64,000 bases of DNA from Eucommia ulmoides (Eukaryota > Streptophyta > Magnoliopsida > Garryales > Eucommiaceae), in contig CM028329.1 of assembly GCA_016647705.1 (NCBI GenBank), forward strand, positions 14,285,910 through 14,349,909, given 5' to 3'. This document shows positions 41,469-53,899 of this stretch, piece by piece. The stretch's first letter is position 1. Each line of letters opens with the position of its first letter. The notes under the pieces were generated by a model. It was not told where the DNA came from. It worked only from the letters and a program-made list of their open reading frames with translations, and did no database searches. The position numbers were made by a program, and so were the translations under genes.

Positions 41469-44400
41469 TCTAAACTTTTATGTATATTCATGTAAGTTTA
41501 CATGGATTCCTTTTATAGGAGAGAATACAAGCACAAAATCAGGAAATTAATTACAATAGCTAGCTGGCCTAACTAATTTTCTCATTTACAGCATTAACTA
41601 ATATTCTATTTACAACAAATATTCACAGCTAATAAACTTCTCCATTTTTTAACACTCTCTCTCAAGCTGGTTTGAAGATATACTCCATAGCCAGCTTGCC
41701 AATTAGCAAATTGTCTTGTAGGATTTCCCTTTGTAAGTACATTTGCAACTTGCTCGTTACTAGAAATATACGACATACATATTAATCCATTTTCGAGCTT
41801 TTCCTTGATGAAGTGTTTGTCTATCTCCACATGCTTTGTTCTATCATGAAGCACTGGATTGTGAGTGATCAAAATAGCAGCTTTATTGTCACAATACACT
41901 TTCATAGGCAACGGATTCGAGATTTTCAACTCTTCCAATAGTCTCTTAATCGACAACATTTCACAAATTCCATGCGCAACTGATTTAAACTCAGCCTCTA
42001 CACTGTTTCTTGCTACCATATTTTGCTTTTAACTCCACCAGGTGATGAGTTGCCTTCAACAAATGTACAGTAACCAAAGGTTGACCATCTATCAATAGCA
42101 CTTCGAGCCCAATCCATATCAATATAGGCTTCAACATGCAAATGCCCATGGTTTTTAAATAGTAGACCTCTTCCAGGGGTCTTCTTTAAGTATATGAGAA
42201 TTCTATAGACTGCATCAAAGTGTTCTTATCCAAGTGAATACATGAACTAGTTAACCATGCTGACTGTAAATGTTATATTTGGACATGTATGTGACAAGTA
42301 GACCAGTTTTCCAACAAGTCTCTGATACTGCTCTCTATTCAGAACTTCTTCATCTTTAGAAGGCTGTAGCTTAAGGTTGGGCTCAATGGGTGTCTCGGCT
42401 GGTTTACTTCCTAGCAGACATATCTCATCAAGTAATTCAAGAACATATTTAAGTTGATTTTAAAATATACATTCTTTGGATCCAGCAAACACCATTCCAA
42501 GAAAGTATTTTAATGCACCCAAGTCCTTGATCTCGAAGTCAGCTACAAGTATCTTTTTTAGTCTCTCTAATTTTTCATTGTCATTACCTGTCAAGATTAT
42601 ATCATCTACGTTGACAATTAAGATCGCAACCTGGTATTCTCTACTGTGTTTGTAGAGCATGGTATGGTCAGTTTGGCTTTGACAGTAGCCACAACTCTCT
42701 ACAGCTCTCCCAAATCTCTTAAACCAAGCTCTAGGGGACTGTTTGAGACCATATAAAGACTTTTTTACTCTACAAACTTTATTTGGTCCCAACTTTCCCT
42801 CAAATCAAGGTGATAGACTCATAAAAACCTCCTTCTCAAGATCTCCATTTAAAAATATTTTTTTTACATCTAATTGGTGTAATTGCTAGTTGAAATTTAC
42901 AGCCAAAGATAATAAGATTCTGATAGAGTTTATTTTGGATACAGGAGCAAAGGTTTCTTGATAATCAATCCCATAGGTCTGGGCGAACTCTTTTGCTACT
43001 AGTCTTGCCTTGTACCTATCTATGCTACCATCAACTTTACATTTAACAGTAAAGACCCACTTGCAGCCTATTATTCTTTTCTCCTTAGATAAATCAACTA
43101 TCTCCCAAGTACTACTTCTTCTAAGAGCATTCATCTCTTCCATCACCGCTAATTTCCAATTTGGATCATCAAGAGATTCCTAAATGTTTCTCGGGACAAA
43201 CAAGTGTGAGATTTTTGAGGTAAAAGCCCTATAAGTGTGAGAGAGTTTTTCATGGGAAAGGTATTTGTCAATGGGATATTTAGTGCAAGTTCGGGTTCCT
43301 TTCCTAACAGCTATAAGAATATCAAGATCTGATGGTTCTTGGGTAGGATAAGTATTAGGGATTAAAGATGAGTTAGGAACAAAAGTACATATAATATTTG
43401 GAGGTCCAGTTCCTGAAGGTAGAGATTGATAATTTCCAAGAGGAATAGGTTGACTTTGACTATTTTGATGAGGTCTTCTCTGAGTATAAACCAGAGGCTC
43501 AGTATTGGGATTTTTTTTTACCCGATTGTAGTGATTCTCCCCCTGTTTCAAATATAGTAATGTTCGACACTATATGACGATGATTCCCTTCATTGTTTTC
43601 ATTAGTTTTATCACAACGTTCTTAACTTTGAATTCCGAGAATAATAGTAGTCAAAATCATGTTTAGTAAAGGAGTAGGAGATAAATCCCAAAAAAAACAT
43701 TCTTCCATCACCTCATTCTCCCCCTAAACAGAATTTTTGTGAAAGTACAATTTATTTTCAAAGAAAGAGACATCCATACTCACATAAATTTTCCATGTTT
43801 GCGATTATAGCACTTATATCCCTTTTTATTAGGAGTATACCCTATAAAAATACATTGTTTAGCCCGAGGATCAATTTTGGACTAAGTATTATTGGGTATA
43901 TGAACAAAAGCAATGTAGCTAAAAACCTTTAGAGGTAAATTAGAGCACATCCTTGATAAGAAATTGTTTTTGGAAACATTATTATGGCATGCTATATTTT
44001 ACAACATGTGTAGGCATTCTGTTAATTAAATAGGATGTTATTAAAATAGTTTTCCCCCAAAGATATTTTGGAACATGCATTGAAAACATTACAGCATGAG
44101 CCACTTCAAGTAAATGCTTAGTTTTTCTTTCAACAATTCCGTTTTGTTGAGGGGTATCCACACAACTAGATTGGTGATGTACCCTTTTTCCCTTCAAAAA
44201 ATTTCCCAAAATTTCATTAAAATATTCGATTCCATTATCAGTGTGAAGAATACTAATTTTTGTTTGAAATTGAGTTGCAACCATCGCGTAAAATTCCTTA
44301 AAAAGTTTTTCAACCTCTGACTTTTCATTCATCAAATAAATCCAACATAAACGGGTATGATCATCGATAAAGGTAACAAACTATTTTTTTTCCCTAAAGA

Positions 44401-46418
44401 TAGTGGTGACTCTTGAAGGTCCACAAACATCACTATGTATTAAATAAAATGGCTTTGAAGAAGTGTAAGATTTTGGCAAATAAGTAGTATGATGACTCTT
44501 AGATAAGAAACAACTTTCACAATAGAATGATAAACAATCTCAATCCTTAAATAAAGTAGGAAACAAATATTTTTAGATATGGAAGCTAATATGTCATAGT
44601 CTTAAGTGCCAAAGCATTATTTGTTCATAAACAAAATTAGAATAGACACTGCAAAGACCCTGAGCCTTGTTATTACTGGAGAAGCTACCATTAAAGTAGT
44701 AAATTCTGTCTATCATCTTAGCATTACCAATCTTCTTCCCCAAGCTTTAGTCCTTAAATTCGAAGTAAGAATCACATAAAATTACACGCCAATTACATTC
44801 TTTGGTTAGTTTACTTACAGAAAGAAAGTTATAGGCTAGTTTAGGGACATGGAGAACAGATTTTAGATATATATTCTTGGTTAATTTTATCAGACCTATT
44901 CCTGCAATGGGTAAGAATCTATTATCTGCAATTCTAATTTTTTTGAAGGCCATAATATGGCAAGTAAGTGCTAAAAAAATTGGAAAGACTGGTCATATGT
45001 TTAGAAGCTCTAGAATCAATGATCCATGGAGTAGAATTTGAACTACAAGAAAGAGCATTAGGTGCACTAATTATTTGTGCAATAGAAACACTAGGAATAC
45101 CAGATGAGGAATTAGATTTCAACAGTTTTAGAAGGTGATCCTTTTGGTTTTCTTCTTCCCTTTTTTTTTCTTTTTTTTTTTTTTTTTTTTTTTTACGGGA
45201 CTTATCTCAGCTTCATTAGTAGTAGGAACTGCATGGCTGCTTCTGTCACCAGGCTTGCTTTTCTTCTAGTTCGCTGGTTTTCCGTAGATTTTCCAACAAG
45301 TCTCTCGAATATGGCTTGGTTTCTTGCAGTAGTCGCGCCAAATCCGTGGCTTATCTTCTTGTTTACGCAGAAGATTGGTTGCTTTATTGGCAGTAGCCTC
45401 AGCAACAACAAGGGGGGTAGAACTCTCAACAAGTCTGCTAGTAGTCTTCTTCCCTAACATTACATGTCTGCGGTTCTCTTCTTTTTGAACCTTAGCAAAC
45501 ACCTCACCAATTGAAGAAAATGGAGTCTCTCCAATGATTAGTACTTGCACTTCATCAAATTTCACGTTGAGTCTAGCAAGGAATTTGTAAATGCAATAAG
45601 CCTCTACAGTCCATTTGTTGTGATTGGCATCTTCAGTGGATTTCCATTCATAATCATTGAATAGATCCAAGTCCTGCCAAAGGCGCTTCAATGAATTAAA
45701 ATAGTTGGTGACTGAGTCTTCCTCTCGTAGAATCACACTAAGTTTAAGAGTCAATTCGTAAACTTGAGACTGATTTCCCAAATCAAAGTACACCTGATTC
45801 ACATTGTCCCAGAGTTATTTGGCCATTGAGTAGCACATATAGTCGATGGAGTTCACAATCCAAGTCATCACCATTGAATTTTTCGTATCCCAGGTCGTAT
45901 ACGCTGGGTCCTCCAGTGCTGGTGACTTCTTATCTCCCGTCATGTACCCAATTTTTACCTGCTCTCTGATGTACATCCGAAAGGACTGGGACCATCGTAA
46001 ATAATTGTCACCATTAAGGAAAATAGTGGTGATCTTAATAGAGTCAAAATCGGTATTGGGGTCTTGAATTGCAGGGTTGGTTGGACAGGTTGTAAAAATT
46101 ATTCAGGTTGTAAAAAAATAGGGTTGACTCAGAGGAAATATTAGACATGGCTGATCAACAAAGACATGATGCAGAAAAGTTCTTAGGGGGGCTCTGATAC
46201 CATCTAAACTTTTATGTATATTTACATAAGTTTACATGGGTTCCTCTTATAGGAGAGAATACAAGCACAAAATTAGGAAATTAATTACAATAGCTAGCTG
46301 GCCTAATTAATTTCCTAATTTACAACATTGACTAACATTCTGCTTACAACAAATATTCACAGCTAATAAACATCCTAATATTTGGTAATTTTAGTACAAA
46401 ATCTTTCCTTTTTCAACA
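41469..46418 (-). mobile_element. Ty1/copia retrotransposon with both LTRs
   Basis: The LTRs are 41469-41654 and 46203-46418 (the right one is longer by about 30 bp). The primer site, complement of TGGTATCAGAGC, is at 46191-46202. The purine tract GAGAGAGAG is next to 41654. The flanks CTTCC (41464-41468) and CTTCT (46419-46423) look like a decayed target duplication. On the minus strand the parts are gag (about 45800-45270, ending in a CX2C-type knuckle), protease with WIIDSRASKHMT near 45030, integrase (about 44450-43900, with HTDNGIEYFNE and DTPQQNGIVERK), RT (43146-42440, with VNVDDIILTGND), and RNase H (about 42060-41690, with CDNKAAI and DRTKHVEIDKHFIKEKL). The LTRs differ at roughly 8% of shared sites, so it is older than the copia at 15905. 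It is broken, with about ten breaks. Confidence 0.9.
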
Positions 46419-46423
46419 CTTCT

Positions 46424-47926
46424 TACACTCAAATAGACTCTCACTTGAACTAATTATACTTAACACAAAGCCACAACTCTCACAAATATGAAAAATTCAC
46501 TCAAAGCTTCTACCAACACTTATATAAATCAATTACAATTTCAACCTGACTAAGTGTGTAATACAAGTGAACACGATAAATAAATAATTAATTTACCATA
46601 TTCGTAATTTATCTGGTTAATCAATGTAAGCACGTAAATAAATAATTCAGATAAAATTAATTAAATCGCTTAACTCGATAAAGAATAAGGAGAACAATTT
46701 CAAATCGCACGAGTTCAAATATCAGTTTATAAATCTTCAATGATTAATTTCCTGATAATACTCAAATTAAAATATTTTTAGTTAAATCTTGAGTATTTCA
46801 AAAATTGAGATCTTATCATAAATAAATACAAATATAATTCAATAATATCAAGTTTGTAACACGATCCTAATGGATAAGGAGAGATCTCACCGGGATTAGA
46901 AGATAGATCAATACATAAATGAAGTTCAGTCCGCGAGTGTTTTTCCTAATATTTTTCTCTCCCTTCTTGTTAATTTTTAGTGAATTTTATAGATATTTAA
47001 TGTCTTAATTTTCAGAATTCTCTAACAATCATTTTTTTTTTCTGTCCAAAATTAAGCTCTTTGATTGTAGGCTTCAACCCCCAAATTTTAGTCCAAGAAA
47101 ATTTGAATTTTAGCAATGAACGTGGACAATAAATAGACTTGATACAATTCAAAGATCAACAATTAATCTTGACTTTCAATTTAGTCAAAAACTCATACTG
47201 AAAGATTTTACAAGATCAGAAAAAATAGGGACTCAATATCAAATCAATAAAGTCTCTATTTTTAAAAATTTAGTCCATAAAGATTCTTTGGAAATTATTC
47301 TAATAAAATATATATCATTTAAGAATATTAAGGAAATATCTTAGAAAATTTTTCTGATAAAAATAATACAAAAATATTTTTGAAAACATTCATGGCAATT
47401 TAATTCTGGAGCAATTTGGTAGACTGGATGCCCCGTTCGGTTGACCAATCAGATCAAGACATGCAATTTAAACTCACTATTTTCACTGGTCAATTGATTT
47501 GTCAAGTTGGTCAACCGACTTGATTAGTTTTTATAATATTTTACCTCACTACTTTAAGCAGTTGATCATTTAACTTATTCGATCGACAATTTGACCTCAC
47601 TTTTCAACTGTAATAGCTTTATGTAAAATTCGGTTGACTGGGCCATTAATCCTATTAACTATTTTAACCAGAAACTTTATTTTTCAAATTCAGTTGCGAT
47701 CAATTGACCATTTTAGCAATTTGGTTGACCTTTTTGAACTTAAACTTATCTATTTATGCATGAATAGCAACTAAGCACATTTATACTCATAATTATGCAT
47801 AACTAATGATAAACATACACAAAATAAAATATATTAAAGCAAATTTGAGTGTTATGTATGACCCTAATCTAGTTCAAATTAAATTGATAAATATAAGTGG
47901 TGTTTAGCTACAAGTTGCAAATAATT
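46424..47926. other. AT-rich non-coding DNA with a cluster of TTGACC/GGTCAA motifs
   Basis: No frame with a domain was seen. Between about 47445 and 47730 at least six GGTTGAC, TTGACC or GGTCAA motifs occur on both strands. The rest is A/T-rich and probably an unrecognised repeat. Confidence 0.4.
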
Positions 47927-48293
47927 AATTTTATCTTTGGAAACTCTTGACCATCCACTTGATTTGAAACTCTTTTTTTTGCTCTAAGTACATCTTGGTT
48001 CAGACTAAAATCCATTACATTGTAACACATCTCAAACAATAGGATTAGTCCTGAAAAATTATCAAAATAATGTGATCATCAAAATCATTGAATTGGGATT
48101 AAACCATTTTAATTTTATCTTTGGAAACTCTTGACCATCCACTTGATTTGAAACTCTTTTTTTTGCTCTAAGTACATCTTGGTTCAGACTAAAATCCATT
48201 ACATTGTAACACATCTCAAACAATAGGATTAGTCCTGAAAAATTATCAAAATAATGTGATCATCAAAATCATTGAATTGGGATTAAACCATTT
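47927..48293. repeat. perfect 184-bp tandem duplication
   Basis: Positions 47927-48110 and 48111-48293 appear identical along their whole shared length, including a T8 run. The unit begins AATTTTATCTTTGGAAACTC and ends GGGATTAAACCATTT. Identity in AT-rich non-coding DNA means a very recent event, or an assembly artefact. Confidence 0.93.
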
Positions 48294-51114
48294 AGGGTTA
48301 ACATGGTCCCTATTCGTGACCCTACCAGAATCTTGGTTCTAAATAGATATTTTGAAACATTTTACCTAGCGGTACGACTATGCTCGCTGAAGAGAGATTT
48401 CAAGCATTGCACAATCGCATATGAGCACCTCAGCCCTTCGGACTATTTCTGAAGCTCATTACTCATTGATTCTATCACATAGCACTTAACCTACTTATCA
48501 TCATCTATCCATTTCGGGATTGTGACACGTTTTTCCTAAGTGTTGGCATCATATGCCAGAAGTAATGGTCCATCTCGTATATAGTCCAATTTTTGAGAAG
48601 CCAAAACTAGCTTAAAGATTCTCAATCAATCAGAAAATTAAGTTCAATTAAAGTATTTTTATTAAGAATATTTTTTTAATTGTTTGCACATAATAAAATC
48701 TACATAGATAGTAAATACAATATACAAGTGATGTAGAAAGGTGGTGTACATAAATTTTATTCATGAATCTAAATGTAGTCTCACTAAATTTTTTGAACCT
48801 CACTTCCTTTTGGAGAAATGTTTACATTCTAAATGTTCCTAATGGGGAATTTAATAATCCCTACACCATCGATAGCACCCGCCTAACAGCTAAGGAACTA
48901 CTATTCTCAGTGACAGACAACTCTTGCCTCTTACCCTTTGGGTAAGATTCATGTTTGGTTGGTAGTTTGATTATAGCTCGTCTGACAGCTAAGAATATAT
49001 CTTCCTAGTTATGTTACACCCACCCGATATTGTCTAAGCTAGTCCCAATGTGCGACCTTCCCAACAGTTAGGGAACACACGAGTCTAATCTTTGTATGTT
49101 ATAAACAAAGATAAATTTATCATGAGCTCTATTTCCAGGACACCATACCTCCCTATAGTTAAGGACCTAGGGTTATGGAATTTCTACCCGAACAAATCCT
49201 TATGGTGGAAGACCACGAAGACACGTATCTCGTATGCTACCTCTTACAACTTGATATTCTCTTTAAGTGATATTTATTTATATCTTATATTTTTACTTAT
49301 TTATTTTGTTTAATATGAATCATATACATATAATTAAATAAATAAATGCCTTACACACGCATGCTAATTTGGGCAAAAAATGAAACAACTTAAAATAATT
49401 GCCCCATACACGCATATAAATGGACTACGATGATCATAAACTTACAGTTCGATTCCGTCCGAACCACTAGAAAAAATCTTTTGGCTTAATTGAGTTATGT
49501 ACGCAATTATTAAACTGAACACAACTCATCATATGGGCCTCCTTCTTGGCTTCCAATTTTTTAGCTTCCAATGTTCCATGCTCCAAATTAGCCCTCAATT
49601 TTTCTATCATGTTTGGACTTCATCTTCATCTTCTTAAATTATAAATATAAAGAAAAATAATGAAAAGAAAGGGGTACATTTTGAATGGAGAAAGGAGTAT
49701 CGAGAAGATGATCAATACAATTAAAACAAAAACGAGACATAACATATAAGCCCTTGAAAAATTCTCAATAATTAATTACCCTGATTAGAATTAAAAACCA
49801 ATCTACAAAATTGCAACCAATCACATAGCTCAAACAGTTTTAGTCCATAATCATCTCAAAACTAACATATATAAAACATGACATGTAGAATCTAAAACTT
49901 GATTAATCCTATTACAAAATCTGATTGGATCAATAGATTTTGATGTTTCCTAATTAGTTAGAAAGTTATTCTTATCTTATAAGAATATTAATTCAGATTA
50001 AATTAAATTCTATATCTATTAAAAATTGTCGCATAATTATTAAAATATAATTCAATTTCAATTTTGAATTATAAAAAAATTGTATTTACTAAAATTATCT
50101 CATAGTATCAAAATAAAATTAATCAATAAATGTGTAAATAATTGAAAACTATCACATTTAAAATTTAAAAATATTTATCAAGTAAATAATATTTAAAAAA
50201 GATTCTAAATTTAAATATGGATAATTATTAATGTAACCACAAAATCTCCAATGAACCTGCAAAAAAGGAAATATTAAGGATGGCACGGGTGTGGTGTCAG
50301 CCAAAGAACATCCAACGTGAGAATAAGTTAGTCTATTTTTTGTATGAGCAAAGGACTCTGTATCTGAATAACTTAATACATCTTCTCTTTTATACTTGAA
50401 CCCTACGCCATTAGATAGTGGCCGCTGGGATCAATGACTTGGTATTTTCCCAGAATTCCCTCACTTAATTATGGGTAGACTTGGTCCCTCTATTCCCTCA
50501 ATTAGTTATGGGTAGTTCGTTTCGAATATGGTGTATGGAGTAGAAACGTGAGTTTGACCTAGTTATATTCTTTGGCTTTCCACTGGTTGGATTACTATAA
50601 TGGATCACTGTTTTAGGTCATTACTATAGGCCTGCTCGGACTAAATCGTGGGTCTTTTTATTGAGCTTGCCCGAACTAATCCGTGGGCTTTCTTATTGGG
50701 TTTTTTCGGAACTGAGCTATAGGCCTCCTGGGTTAGGCCTCTACCCAGATTCCTTCTGCCCTCCTGGTTAGTGTTGTTTTTGGGCCTAGATTTCGTGCCC
50801 AATTTTGTCATCGAACTCATCTAAAGGTTGGGGTTATTAGCAGGAAACTTTTCCTCATCAATTATCAAACATAAATAATTAACAATAATTGTTACCTATA
50901 AATCATTATCAAATAATAATGTAAAATGGTCAATTAAATATTTAATTTTTGAAGTTTAAAATTTAAATTTTAAATAAAATACCAAATTTGATTTGATAGG
51001 ATTTTTCAAACGTATTTTCAATGATATCAAATCTAATTCATGAATAGTTTAAAATTCAAATTATTTTTCCTAGTCAACCTATGACTATTCTTCCAAGATA
51101 TCTAAAAGACTAAA
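48294..51114. other. AT-rich intergenic DNA, nothing identified
   Basis: Several short frames occur without domains. The part near 48840-49080 repeats phrases with CTAACAGCTAAGGAAC and TGACAGCTAAGAA, and 50600-50760 has GGCCTGCTCGGACTAAATC-like phrases repeated with variation. These suggest an old repeat of unknown class. No gene is supported. Confidence 0.35.
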
Positions 51115-51537
51115 TGTAGACACAACATTTTGACCGCCTCGCAAAAAATTTATGCTTTCTAAACTTTATTTTTTATTTAACTTGGTTTTTTATTTCCAGA
51201 AAAATACAAAAAATAAAAAATAAAGAAAAGGAAGAAAATTGAAATAAATGAAAAAATGGATGAAATTGAAAGAAGGAAAAAAGAAGAAGGGAGTAAATGG
51301 AAATAAGAGAGGGAGAAAAGGGAGTGGGGCCTCTATTTTTTTATCAAAACCAGGAGTGAGAGGGGAGAGATAGATAGAAGAGAAATGAATTGAGAGAAAA
51401 GATGAGAGAGAATCACATATGTGTGTGTGAACTGTACGTGTGTGATAAAGACAATACCGGTGGGCCTCATTGTTTTCTATCCACTTGAGTGTATGTGTGT
51501 ATCGGTGGGCCCCCCAATTTTGGTAACCATGAGTGTA

Positions 51538-51587
<50 letters not shown>

Positions 51588-53899
51588 GGAGAAGGAGAGA
51601 AAGTGCAGAGGGCACCCACCACGTGTCAACTCCAGTAGAGGTGGTAAAGAGGTGTGTGTTTTACACGCGCCCTACGTCTAGAACCTTTATTTTTCATATA
51701 TTTACGAATTTACCCTTTCCTAGTCTAAGTTGGATTGGGTTTAGGTGGCTAGACCTTTTTTTATGGTTTCCTAAGTGATTTTCATGCCTCATCTTTCCCT
51801 ATAAATGTGACCCTCCTCCTCCTAGTTTATTCATTCAAAATTGAGAGGAGCAACCCCTAGAAGAGTGATTCTCATCAAAAGCCCTTTTCGGGAAGTTGTC
51901 TGCAAGGGATGAAAAACCTAAGTAACGGGATTGTTGGCCTCGAACAAGTATTGTTTTCTTTCATCTTTAATTTTTTTTTCATCTTATTTCGTTTTCTCGC
52001 AATTTAAATTCCTACAGGATTTGTTTATTTTAATTGTCTGATGACTTGAGGAAAATGCTGAAATAAGGTTCTCCATTCTCAATATGAACCTTTGAGCGTT
52101 TAGACGAGGACACCCATATCTCACTGTTTTATTTTATTTTATTTTTACATTCTTTTTATTTGTCGCAATTCATAAAAGAAAAACTGAAAAAAGTAAGTCA
52201 TTCGATGATCTGATGAAAACATCGAGATGGGTTTCTCAGGCTTAAATTTAATCCTGTAGCATTAGGTGAATGATGTTTTTATTATTTATTTTTCTGTATT
52301 TTTTATTTTTATCCTTGTTATCAAAAAATCCTAAAAAATTAATAATATAATTCGTCTGATGATCCGATAAAAATGTTGGGATTGTTTTATTGTGCTTAAA
52401 TTTAATCCTCAAGTATTAGGTGAATGATGATTCCATGATTTAGTTTTCTGTATTTTTTTATTTTTTTTTATTTTGCTTTATTCCTGTTATCAAAAAAAAC
52501 CCAAAAATAATAAAATATATATATAAAAATCCAAAAAAATAATAGAATGTTAGTTTATGGGACTTAATCCTTACAAAACTTAGGATGAATCTGACGACTC
52601 GATAAATCGTGGGAGTATTTTCTGTGACCTCATTACGAATCTTAGAAATGATAGGTTTTAAAAATCTCTTTCCTCGGTAAACATTTTCGTGGGATTTTGC
52701 TTAAGTTTTGAAAAAGATTAATTTCGACAAATTTGTTTATGGGATCTTCCCTCAATTCTCATCTCCATAGAATTTGAGGGAGTTTTAAATCAGGATTTCT
52801 ATTTATTTGAATTAATTGGGCAAATTAAAATTAGACATCATTTGTATCCATCTCGCATATTTATTCCATGTATCATTTAGAAGGCATGTTTAGGACACTT
52901 TCACCACTTGCACTGTTTTATATATTTCATTACATATAGTTTTTTTTTTTGTTTTTTTTTTTCGTAATCCATATATATTTTTTTGTGTCATTTAGATGAC
53001 ATGTTTAGGACACTTTCACCATTTACATTTTTTTAGTATATTTCATACATATAGGTTTTTTAAGAATTCACAAATCCATGTCATATCTTTCCATTTAGTC
53101 ATGACACATAAACATATTTACACCATTTTTTTATAAATATTAAATAATTAAATCATTGTCACGTATAATCACGTTAATTTACATAGTATTCCCTAATTCA
53201 TTCCCGCATTCATATCACTTGCATTAACATGCTTAAATTAAGATAATTTGGCATAAAATTCATATAAGTTAATTTTTAGGGCATTACTTTTGCATAAATA
53301 AAGGTTCATATCATCGTTTGCATTTGCATACATACTTTTATACTTTTTCACATATTTTAATTTGTCCATTTAAATAAAAAAATCTCTTAGAAACATACAT
53401 AAAACCACCCCCATGGGGCCATCCTTATCAAATCATTAATATTCGATAAGAGGTCATACTAGGGGGAACATTCCAAAAAATATAAAAACTTATCCTATTT
53501 TATTTTTGAAAATACCAAAACAATTTTTGTTAGAAGGAAAAGATTTCAAAGTAAAATAAAACTTTCGGACTAAACTAATTGGACTTAATTGGATATAAGG
53601 TACCATTTTTGGACGGGTGTCTTATGGTGCCTAACACTTTCCTCGAGCGTAACTGACCCCTGAGCTCTTAAACGAATCTTTAGTTTGACTGTGTTTTTTG
53701 GAGTCAATTTTTACTTAGGTATTTTAAATTATTTTCTAAAAATTCAATAACCTAGCTCACCATTTAAACCCAATGCTGGGTGGAGATTCTTTGTTTTGAA
53801 ATGGCCTAAGTACTTTTTTGAGAAAATTGACGCTTTAAATAACCCATCTCCCTTTTGTGCTTATTAATATTTCATATCGTTTTTCCTTTCAAAAACTCA
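51115..53899 (+). repeat. 5' LTR of the Tat/Ogre-type element
   Basis: The LTR starts TGTAGACAC and ends ACTCA before the primer site. A promoter-like CCCTATAAATG lies near 51798. It carries its own repeats: GT/GA microsatellites (51537-51582), two or three diverged tandem units of about 165 bp at about 52030-52500 (with CTTAAATTTAATCCT and ATTAGGTGAATGATG), and two units at about 52868 and 52985 with GCATGTTTAGGACACTTTCA-like sequence. Its partner LTR is outside the window, so age cannot be estimated. Confidence 0.72.
51537..51582. repeat. compound microsatellite (GT)n(GA)n
   Basis: Ten or so GT units are followed by about fourteen GA units, inside the 2.8-kb LTR and near its probable promoter. 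Confidence 0.9.

Noticed and set aside
51190-51615. 141-codon minus-strand open frame with HTHTHTY and SLSLSL runs
   Set aside because: It is produced by the GT/GA microsatellite and purine-rich LTR sequence. It has no domain and lies in the promoter part of a gypsy LTR.
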